Source: an uncultured Gammaproteobacteria bacterium (lineage in GTDB: Bacteria > Pseudomonadota > Gammaproteobacteria > UBA9214). From it: 34,026 bases of DNA. The stretch spans positions 1-34,026 of the forward strand of contig CAJQOV010000064.1 of assembly GCA_905480065.1 (NCBI GenBank), in the 5' to 3' direction. Positions 28,301-34,026 of the stretch are shown here, one piece after another. The notes below the pieces were generated by a model. That model had not been told where the DNA came from and did no database searches. It saw only the letters and a program-made list of their open reading frames with translations. The translations under genes were made by a program, and so were the position numbers. The first letter of the stretch is position 1. The number at the start of each line of letters is the position of its first letter.

Positions 28301-29440
28301 ATCCCGGTAACCATGTTGGGTATTATCCCGGGGCACTGGATCATGGGTGCTGAATTTACTGCGACCTCGATGATCGGCATGATCGCACTGGGTGGAATTA
28401 TTGTCAGACAGTCCATCCTGATTGTAGAGTTCGTGAAAATCGAAGTGGCAAATGGCAAGGATGTTGCTGAAGCCGCGGTACGCGGTGCCGAGATGCGCAT
28501 GCGTCCAATCTTCATCACCTCGCTAACCCTGATGGCGGGCGCCATCGCGATCCTTTCTGACCCTATCTTCAATGGTATGGCAATCAGCCTGCTGTTCGGC
28601 GGGGGTGTTGCCACAGTGATGGCGCTCCTGATTATTCCGCTTGGCTGTATCAGTGCAAGGAAGCAGTTCTATGTTCAGACCTCCGATGACGGCACGGTAG
28701 GGATCAGCCCGGCGTATGACCTGGTCGAGGCGCCAGAGCCAGAGCAAACCGGTGGCACATCAACACCGCTACTCATGCGTGCATGGGGCGGGATGTTCTC
28801 GCTGTTCTCCTGGTTATTTATCGTCATCAAAGCCTTCTTCACCCTGATTGGAATGGGCTTGAAGGGTATTACGAGTAAGTCTGGTGGCGGGGGCGGAACG
28901 CCTCCGCCGCCTCGTCCTCCGGCACCGGGTGGTGGCACACCTCCGCCACCGCGTGAGACACCTCCGGGTGGTGGCACACCTCCACCCCCGCGTGAGACAC
29001 CACCGGGTGGCGGCACACCCCCGCCCCCGCGTGAGGCACATCCGGGTGGTGGCACACCTCCGCCCCCGCGTGAGGCACCTCCGGGTGGCGGCACACCCCC
29101 GCCACCAAGGGAAGCACCTTCCACAGCGAAGGGTACGCCACCCCCACCGAGGGAGGCCCCGGCTGAGTCAAAAGGTGCATCACAACCAGGCGCAGCGCCT
29201 TCGAAAGTAAAGGGCACCCCCCCACCACCAAGGGAGATGCCAGCAGCGCCCCAACCGGAAGCACGGGCCAGCACAGGCTCACCGGCACCTGCGCCAGGCG
29301 AGAACGAGTCCGCTGGTGCCGCAGGTAGTGCAGAGTCTGGGGATGTTACCCCGGTTGCCGGTGACGGGGACGATGATGATACGGATGGCGCGATTGGCAA
29401 GAAGCGCAGGGGCATACGCCTGAAGCAGGATTTGAACTAA
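25400..29440 (+). CDS. RND transporter permease with an extra C-terminal hydrophobic segment and proline-rich repeat tail
   Basis: 1346 aa; ACR_tran core (YTGASAEQVSSLVTEPLERLLQEIPGIRHTYTATERGRAMITVRF; GILVDDATVVVENIFRHW), then about 240 aa beyond the usual end, including (GGGTPPPPRExPP)n. Confidence 0.95.
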   Translation: MTEQEKKFSTPANYEAHSLGIAGRTARLFITSPVTPMILIVSLLVGLIGLFFTPRQEDPQISVPMIDVFVQYTGASAEQVSSLVTEPLERLLQEIPGIRHTYTATERGRAMITVRFKVGEDMGQSIVKVRDKILSSMDKIPPNVSPPLIKPVGIDDVPIVTLTLWSEDVDDGALRFLALDMLQNIGEVDGVGKGFIVGGREDQVRVEVLPERLSGFGISLQQVAQTINTANSEQTAGDVESGGLSFSVRTGSFLTNAKEIGRLVIGIRNGSPVYVRDVAHVSQEPAEPSQMAAFYTGPAYEGETGPAQGFPAVTVAIAKKEGTNGVTISQKILKKVEALKGDLIPANVHVTITRDYGKSANDKVNELLKAMAEAAIIVSVLCLIGLGVRAAIVVIAVIPVVILLTIWWAMMVDYTIDRVSLFALFFSIGILVDDATVVVENIFRHWLEKGRTSVAVAIDAVREVGNPTILATFTIIAALLPMGWVSGLMGPYMRPIPVLGASAMFFSLVAAFIFTPWMAVKVAPRQASLRKAEEKEKKAHQRISRLYRPIIMPLINNRKLGLLFLFSIIGATAALCLTFYTQTVAVKMLPFDNKPEFSVIVNMPEGTAMPDTANVVMALAEAVRKIPEVTAVTTYAGTAQPFNFNGMVRHYYLRQRPWEGDLLVMLKDKKHRKRGSHEIAVDARAILKPVADSMGARIAVVEMPPGPPVLQTVVAEVYGPNDETRRQVARDMTAIFNSVEGVVDVDNYMAEPYEYWRFDVDTEKAVRRGISVDTINGSLAMAMGSYKLGDIKRGTVLEPTYIVMQIPLAIRSQVTRLGDLPIPSSDGHTLPLSELGEFKKGYEDPIKYTIDLKPIEYVVAEMEGRLGAPIYGMLDIEDKLKEYKTPDGVFMETMPKTILGKPGDWTFIGERADPGLQSGYEWTGEWTVTYETFRDMGGAFMAALILIYGLIVWEFKNFALAGLIMSPIPVTMLGIIPGHWIMGAEFTATSMIGMIALGGIIVRQSILIVEFVKIEVANGKDVAEAAVRGAEMRMRPIFITSLTLMAGAIAILSDPIFNGMAISLLFGGGVATVMALLIIPLGCISARKQFYVQTSDDGTVGISPAYDLVEAPEPEQTGGTSTPLLMRAWGGMFSLFSWLFIVIKAFFTLIGMGLKGITSKSGGGGGTPPPPRPPAPGGGTPPPPRETPPGGGTPPPPRETPPGGGTPPPPREAHPGGGTPPPPREAPPGGGTPPPPREAPSTAKGTPPPPREAPAESKGASQPGAAPSKVKGTPPPPREMPAAPQPEARASTGSPAPAPGENESAGAAGSAESGDVTPVAGDGDDDDTDGAIGKKRRGIRLKQDLN
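28927..29121 (+). repeat. 39-bp in-frame tandem repeat (five registered units) encoding GGGTPPPPRE(T/A)(P/H)P
   Basis: gggtggyggcacaccyccrccmccrcgtgaggcacctcc-type units begin at 28927, 28966, 29005, 29044 and 29083 (exact 39-bp period); degenerate TPPPPRE copies continue to about 29240. Confidence 0.93.
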
Positions 29441-29480
29441 TCTTATACCGAGCTGTATGTATTTCAGGAAGGTACTGCAT

Positions 29481-30197
29481 ATGAATATTAAATCGATCTC
29501 GCCAGGGTTGCTCATATTGACCGTCTCGATGGCGGCGATGCCGGTGTTTGGTGAGGAGCCGTTGCCTTACCATTACTCGGATGAATGGTCAGTGGTCTCC
29601 GCGCCACCACCTGCCGGACCCTACCACCCCGTCAATATTGATCCTCGCGTGCCCGGGCCGGGTACGGTTACTGCGTTACCCATGATGCCGCAGCAGCCAT
29701 TGGAAAATGAAGGGAACGCTGGAGAACCAACCACCAGCAGTGCAGACACCGCGGCGCAACAGCCAGTCGTCGAGTTACCAGCAGCTGTTGAGCAAGACAT
29801 AGCTGCGAGCGTTCCCGGTAACGCGCCTGCAGCGGGGATTCCTGCAACAGTGATAGAACCTGTAACCCCGGCGGAAAGCGCAAAGGCGCTGCACTCAATG
29901 CCAGGCGCTGGCAGCGGGGAGACCGGTAGCAGCGATTCCTACATGCCGCGCTGGAATGCAAACAGACGCTGGACAGCGCCGGCGCCCGGCTACGGCAGAC
30001 CAATGTCACCACCGCTGCCGGCATACAATTACCCACCGCCCGGCTACCCGAATCAGTCCATGTACCGGGGGCCGCGCAACATGCCGCCACCCGGGTATTA
30101 CGGTCCTTCAGGCCGTGGCGCTGAGCCGGAGGTGCCACCGCCGTCTGTGTATGAGGGGAACTATGGGCGCCCGCCATATCAGGGCGCCGGCTGGTGA
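29481..30197 (+). CDS. Secreted Pro/Tyr/Gly-rich low-complexity protein
   Basis: Signal peptide MNIKSISPGLLILTVSMAAMPVFGEE; C-terminus APGYGRPMSPPLPAYNYPPPGYPNQSMYRGPRNMPPPGYYGPSGRG...GRPPYQGAGW. ATG at 29481. Confidence 0.8.
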   Translation: MNIKSISPGLLILTVSMAAMPVFGEEPLPYHYSDEWSVVSAPPPAGPYHPVNIDPRVPGPGTVTALPMMPQQPLENEGNAGEPTTSSADTAAQQPVVELPAAVEQDIAASVPGNAPAAGIPATVIEPVTPAESAKALHSMPGAGSGETGSSDSYMPRWNANRRWTAPAPGYGRPMSPPLPAYNYPPPGYPNQSMYRGPRNMPPPGYYGPSGRGAEPEVPPPSVYEGNYGRPPYQGAGW

Positions 30198-30231
30198 TGA
30201 ACCGGCGCTTTTATGGCTTAGCCTTCCTGTC

Positions 30232-30936
30232 ATGAATCGAGGATCAGACCTATCTTTTCAACTTTCTCAAGCGTCAGGTATTTTTGTCTCCATCATCATA
30301 ATGTCACTCAGTGGCTGCGGGGGGCATGATGCCGGAGGGCAACAATCTGTTCCGGAAGCAAATCAGCCAATCCGGCCGCCCCCGGTGGTGCTTGAATGGT
30401 ATCCTTCGCCAAAAACGCAGCAACCACAACTTCTGTTTGATACAGCGCCTGCAACAAGTATGAGTCAGCAGACACCTGGGCAGTGGGCGCCCGCACAATC
30501 GACGAATCAGTCCTATTCCTATCCAGGCCAGCCTGTTCCGCAGGCATGGATTATTGTCCCTGCACCTCCTGCCGGGTATGGCGGTCAAATAGCAGGCTAT
30601 GCAGGTCAATATAACAGTGGGGCGGCAACCGGGGTATGGCAACAACCCGTACCGGTGTGGAATGCGCCACCTCCACAGCCGCAAACCTATTATCCGCAAG
30701 CGCCAGTTCAACAGTTTCAGTCAGCACCGGCACAACAGGGGACCTACGTGCAACGTCCGTGGGGGCAATATACTGAAAGTGACGCTGGCAAGAGCAGTGC
30801 TCGTGGTATAACTACCTGGCAGACCACTAATTCGATGCCTGCGTGGACGGTGCCGGGTTACTCCGGCAGCACGGTACCGTATCCCGCTTACAACGGTACT
30901 TATCCGGGTGCTCCAGTTCCGGGTTATGTCTGGTAG
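30232..30936 (+). CDS. Probable lipoprotein, Pro/Gln/Tyr-rich low-complexity
   Basis: MNRGSDLSFQLSQASGIFVSIIIMSLSGCGGHD with lipobox (LSGC); Gln/Pro/Tyr-rich body ending VPYPAYNGTYPGAPVPGYVW. The ORF upstream to 29956 overlaps the previous gene and is not needed. Confidence 0.75.
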   Translation: MNRGSDLSFQLSQASGIFVSIIIMSLSGCGGHDAGGQQSVPEANQPIRPPPVVLEWYPSPKTQQPQLLFDTAPATSMSQQTPGQWAPAQSTNQSYSYPGQPVPQAWIIVPAPPAGYGGQIAGYAGQYNSGAATGVWQQPVPVWNAPPPQPQTYYPQAPVQQFQSAPAQQGTYVQRPWGQYTESDAGKSSARGITTWQTTNSMPAWTVPGYSGSTVPYPAYNGTYPGAPVPGYVW

Positions 30937-31069
30937 CAGAAAAGATGCAATACGAAAGATTTAGAGTCCCCGACAGGGGATCCGTACCCCCCCCGCCTTT
31001 AGCTCGCGGATGACCGGTAATGATTTGTGTAGTGCCGTGGATATCCTGTACCAGGATAAAAAATGATTC

Positions 31070-31235
31070 CCTTCTCCCTCCGGGAGAAGGCCAGGATGAG
31101 GGGATATAAATCAAGGGGGCGATGTATTGATCCCCTCTCCCCAACCCTCCCCCTGAGGGGGAGGGGGGTTAATCGGCCGAATGGCCGATCGGTCCGGCCT
31201 TTAGCCGTGACCCGAAGCTACCGGCTTTAGCCGGT
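31070..31235. repeat. Cluster of four short palindromes/hairpins in the intergenic region
   Basis: ccttctccc-tcc-gggagaagg (31070-31090); ccctccccc-tga-gggggaggg (31145-31165); atcggcc-gaat-ggccgat (31172-31189); accggct-tt-agccggt (31220-31235). Confidence 0.7.
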
Positions 31236-31428
31236 GGAGTATTTACACCATGGCTATAGTCCATATGGTTATGTGGACCCGGTTGGGGTGGTTCAGACTG
31301 AAATATGCAAGACTCGAGGTAACGCGGGAAACCGTGACTTGGCTGCTTTCTCCCTGAGGCGAAAAGTCAATTTTATCAGGGAATTACGGCAACTGAAAAC
31401 CAGTTTGCCGAATACTGGAGATTCAAAG

Positions 31429-31863
31429 ATGAAGATGAACAAGCTAACAAAAACTCTGTGCGCAGCTGCTGTTGCCGGTTTGGTGGCAATTCCGTTCTCA
31501 ACTGCACATGCCTGGGGCGGATGGGGCCCCATGGGTGGCAATAATTGGGGTAATGACTGGGGTCCGTTTGACGGTAGCGGTGATGGAAGCGGCGACTTCG
31601 ACATGAGCTGGAGCGGTCGTGGCAGCGGTTCCGGTCGTGGACAAGGTTATGGCCGCGGCTACGGATATGGTGATGGTTATGGCTACGGTGGTCCGGGCTA
31701 TGGCTATGGTCCATATGGTGGTGGCCCGTATGGTGGTGGCCCGTATGGCGCCCCGTACGGCGGTGGTTATGGTGGTGCACCCTATGGTGGTGCACCCTAT
31801 GGTGGTGCGCCCTATGGTGCCCCTCCGGCACCGGTAGCACCTCCTGTCGGTGGTGCCCGCTAA
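31429..31863 (+). CDS. Sulfur-globule-protein-like Gly/Tyr-rich secreted protein
   Basis: Signal peptide MKMNKLTKTLCAAAVAGLVAIPFSTAHA then WGGWGPMGGNNWGNDWGPFDG...DFDMSWSGRGSGSGRGQGYGRGYGYGDGYGYGG...PYGGGPYGGGPYGAPYGGGYGGAPYGG; resembles the sulfur globule protein (Sgp/CV) family. ATG at 31429 with upstream ggag. Confidence 0.75.
   Translation: MKMNKLTKTLCAAAVAGLVAIPFSTAHAWGGWGPMGGNNWGNDWGPFDGSGDGSGDFDMSWSGRGSGSGRGQGYGRGYGYGDGYGYGGPGYGYGPYGGGPYGGGPYGAPYGGGYGGAPYGGAPYGGAPYGAPPAPVAPPVGGAR
31699..31830 (+). repeat. 15-bp in-frame near-repeats encoding PYGGG/PYGGA
   Basis: Consecutive tatggtggtggcccg and tatggtggtgcaccc units inside the sulfur-globule-like gene. Confidence 0.85.
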
Positions 31864-31874
31864 ACCAGCAGGTC

Positions 31875-31910
31875 AGAAGCGAGCCGGATGATCCGGCTCG
31901 CTTCTTTTAT
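31875..31910 (+). terminator. Intrinsic terminator after the sulfur-globule-like gene
   Basis: agaagcgagccggat-g-atccggctcgcttct followed by tttat; 15-bp perfect inverted repeat 12 bp after the stop codon. Confidence 0.9.
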
Positions 31911-31953
31911 CAGGTCTCCCAGAATCAATGTATTCCTAATCACAGGTTGCAAA

Positions 31954-32709
31954 ATGCGATTCCAGTTGAAATTTCTCCCGGTTATTCTCGTTGTTCTATG
32001 CGCTATGCCGTGTTTTTCCCAGGCGGGTGTTGAATTCAGCGCTGATTCAGTGGAGTCTCACCCCAAGTATGGAGATCGCACGGGTCGTTTGTTTATGGGG
32101 CACAACAGGATTCGTACCGATTTCGAAATAAATGGTGAAAAAATTATCCAGATCATCGATCTGGACAAACAACAGGCAACCATTGTCAACGTTGCCCTAA
32201 AGTCCTTCATGCGCAGGCAGGCAGGCAGGACAGACATGAAGAATTCTGCCGATTCATCGGGGAATATGAATCCGTGCGCAAATATGCAGAACCTGGACTG
32301 CAAGGATGCGGGTTCCGAGATGGTCAATGGTCGCCGCACACACAAGTGGGTTATCACCGGCGCAGGTCAGACCGACACCATGACGTTCTGGCTGGATGAG
32401 CAGCGCAAGATCCCGGTCCGTCAGGTCATGCCCGATGGCTCGCTGATGGAGTTGCGGATGCTGGGAAGCGAAACTGTGAATGGACGCTCGACAGAAAAGT
32501 GGGAGATGAGCAGTCGTTCTCCAAATGGTGAAAGCCAGCAGTCGACACAATGGTATGATCCGGAATTAAATATCAATGTTCGCGAGGAGCAACCGGGCGG
32601 ATTTACCAGAAACTTGATAAATATCAAGCTTGGCAAGCAACCGGATGACGTATTCTCGGTGCCGCCAGGGTTTGCTGAACAATCCACGCCGCAACAGCCT
32701 GGTCAGTAA
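31954..32709 (+). CDS. Secreted DUF4412-like protein
   Basis: Signal peptide MRFQLKFLPVILVVLCAMPCFSQAG; GRLFMGHNRIRTDFEINGEKIIQIIDLDKQQATIVNVALKSFMRR...KWVITGAGQTDTMTFWLDEQRKIPVRQVMPDGS...QWYDPELNINVREEQPGGFTRNLINIKLGKQPDDVFSVPPGF. Confidence 0.75.
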   Translation: MRFQLKFLPVILVVLCAMPCFSQAGVEFSADSVESHPKYGDRTGRLFMGHNRIRTDFEINGEKIIQIIDLDKQQATIVNVALKSFMRRQAGRTDMKNSADSSGNMNPCANMQNLDCKDAGSEMVNGRRTHKWVITGAGQTDTMTFWLDEQRKIPVRQVMPDGSLMELRMLGSETVNGRSTEKWEMSSRSPNGESQQSTQWYDPELNINVREEQPGGFTRNLINIKLGKQPDDVFSVPPGFAEQSTPQQPGQ

Positions 32710-32772
32710 CGGGTAGATTGCCGGAACGCGACTCGAACGACTGAAAATCAGAGAGGGGGCAGGACTGGCGAA

Positions 32773-33435
32773 ATGATTACAGTAATCGCAAATCTGAAAG
32801 GCGGGTCTGGCAAGAGTACGGTTGCATTCAATCTTGCTGTGTGGCTGGAAAGAAATGGCCGAAAAGTGATAGGTTACGACCTTGATCCGCAGTGTACCTT
32901 CAGTGATCTGGGGATGTTACGTCGTGAAATCGGCAACAAGCCGGATATCGAGATTCATTCGGTGCGCGCGGTTCTTGGCGAACAGCTGATGGCACATGGC
33001 GAGTGCGAGGTGCTGGTTGATGTGGGCGCAGCCAATATGGCCGCGATGAAAGAGGCAATGGCAACGGCCGACCGGGTTCTTATCCCTGTGCCACCCAGTC
33101 AGGCGGATGTGTGGGCAACACAGCGATTCCTGCATATCGTCAGCCCCGATATGGAAGTAGTGAGGCTGAATGGCAGGCACAGGACCATGGCTTTCGTGAA
33201 CCGCGCGGACACCAATCTGTCTATACGCGAAACCGAGGAAACCGAGGAAGCATTACGCATGCTACCCGGTATCGATGAAGTAATGCCGCAGCGCCTCAAA
33301 ATGCGCACCAGCTTCCGGCGTTCACTCAGTGAAGGACTGGCTGTTTTTGAAATGTGGCCGCGCAGCAAGGCGGCGGATGAGTTCCGGGTGCTCGCAACAG
33401 CGCTTTACCCTGAAGTTGTCGGACAAATGAATTAA
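32773..33435 (+). CDS. ParA/MinD-family ATPase (orphan)
   Basis: MITVIANLKGGSGKSTVAFNLAVWLERNGRKVIGYDLDPQCTFSDL: deviant Walker A KGGSGKST and DLDPQ; VDVGAANMAAMKEAMATADRVLIPVPPSQADVWATQRFL. No ParB in the window. Confidence 0.93.
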   Translation: MITVIANLKGGSGKSTVAFNLAVWLERNGRKVIGYDLDPQCTFSDLGMLRREIGNKPDIEIHSVRAVLGEQLMAHGECEVLVDVGAANMAAMKEAMATADRVLIPVPPSQADVWATQRFLHIVSPDMEVVRLNGRHRTMAFVNRADTNLSIRETEETEEALRMLPGIDEVMPQRLKMRTSFRRSLSEGLAVFEMWPRSKAADEFRVLATALYPEVVGQMN

Positions 33436-33456
33436 TTATTTTCAGGAGCAACATCA

Positions 33457-34026
33457 ATGAACCTGTTCGCACGAATACTCAGTCATGGTTTTGCACTTGT
33501 TCTGGTTGCACTGCTGGCGATCGGGCTGGTTTATCGTGGTGACCTGTTTCCGGGATTGAAATTGCCGGAATTCCTGACCCAGGATTCCGGACAGGAACAG
33601 GACGAAAGTAAGCCCCCGGCTGCCGATGAAAAAATGCAATCCGCCGGCACGACCAGTGAGCCGACAGGGGAAGAGTCTACGGTTACCCCGGCACCCGTAA
33701 ACAGGGACGAGGATTCCGCTATTTCCGGCTCCGCAATGCCGGCTTCATCCGGCGTAACGGATGGTGCAGACGAACAGACCGATAGCGGCGTATCCGCCAG
33801 CAATGCTTTGTCGCCTGAACCGGCAGCTGTTGCGCAGGAGTCACCCGGCGAAATAGCAGCTGGTAGCGAATACCCGGTAGATGCGGAAGAGCAGCGTGCT
33901 GCGCGGACCCTTGCAGAACCGTTGGTTCCCACTGAGCCTGCAGCTGCCGAAAGCGAACCGATGCCCGAGCAGGCCTATGAGCCTGCACCCGGGCAGGCCT
34001 ATGAGCCTGCACCCGAGCAGGCCTAT
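33457..34026 (+). CDS. Membrane-anchored acidic/Pro-Ala-rich protein with tandem repeats (3' truncated by window)
   Basis: ATG at 33457 after caggagc RBS; MNLFARILSHGFALVLVALLAIGLVYRGDLFPGL (one TM), long Ser/Glu/Pro/Ala-rich segment, then EQAYEPAPGQAYEPAPEQAY; open to the window end, hence absent from the ORF track. Confidence 0.8.
   Translation, partial: MNLFARILSHGFALVLVALLAIGLVYRGDLFPGLKLPEFLTQDSGQEQDESKPPAADEKMQSAGTTSEPTGEESTVTPAPVNRDEDSAISGSAMPASSGVTDGADEQTDSGVSASNALSPEPAAVAQESPGEIAAGSEYPVDAEEQRAARTLAEPLVPTEPAAAESEPMPEQAYEPAPGQAYEPAPEQAY
33964..34026 (+). repeat. 24-bp in-frame tandem repeat encoding PEQAYEPA, running off the window end
   Basis: cccgagcaggcctatgagcctgca repeated at 33964, 33988 and 34012 (last one truncated). 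Confidence 0.92.

Noticed and set aside
28927-29121. Possible CRISPR array because of regular 39-bp periodicity
   Set aside because: Repeats are contiguous with no spacers and are in-frame coding sequence.
29956-30231. Upstream extension of the 326-aa ORF (29956-30936)
   Set aside because: Overlaps the previous gene in another frame; the ATG at 30232 followed by a hydrophobic signal and lipobox is the better start.
1-34026. tRNA/rRNA genes, transposases, integrases, prophage genes
   Set aside because: None recognized on either strand by reading; no structured search could be run.

Overview
The window is a chromosomal segment, probably from a gammaproteobacterial sulfur/chemolithotroph-type organism (lineage is inference). 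From left to right it contains: the 3' end of a probable outer-membrane protein; a class II cytochrome c'-like gene; a minus-strand RND efflux operon (adaptor, AcrB-type pump, NodT-type outer-membrane lipoprotein); a glycogen/glucose module (CBM48 protein, ROK/polyphosphate-glucokinase-like protein, glgC); a hemolysin III family protein; a tightly overlapping porG-porA-porB locus plus a GltD-like flavoprotein/ferredoxin fusion, preceded by ppsA; a decayed 6-phosphogluconate dehydrogenase fragment; PilZ and DUF1631 proteins; an OmpA/glycine-zipper lipoprotein and a DUF5658-like membrane protein. After an AT-rich intergenic region comes a plus-strand locus (about 23.5-34.0 kb): an SCP2-like protein, a second RND adaptor and pump with an unusual proline-rich repeat tail, two Pro/Tyr-rich secreted proteins, a Gly/Tyr-rich sulfur-globule-like protein, a DUF4412-like protein, an orphan ParA/MinD-like ATPase and a membrane-anchored repeat protein cut by the window end. 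The best candidate for an undescribed system is this last locus: an RND transporter with an apparent extra TM helix and a (GGGTPPPPRExPP)n tail, co-oriented with several low-complexity exported proteins and a ParA-like ATPase. Also notable are two matching FNR/Anr/Dnr-type boxes (TTGAC-N4-ATCAA) upstream of glgC/glucokinase and ppsA, a perfect 32-bp palindrome ahead of the second RND operon, a gnd pseudogene, and a palindrome cluster upstream of the sulfur-globule-like gene. All family calls come from reading sequence; no database search was run.
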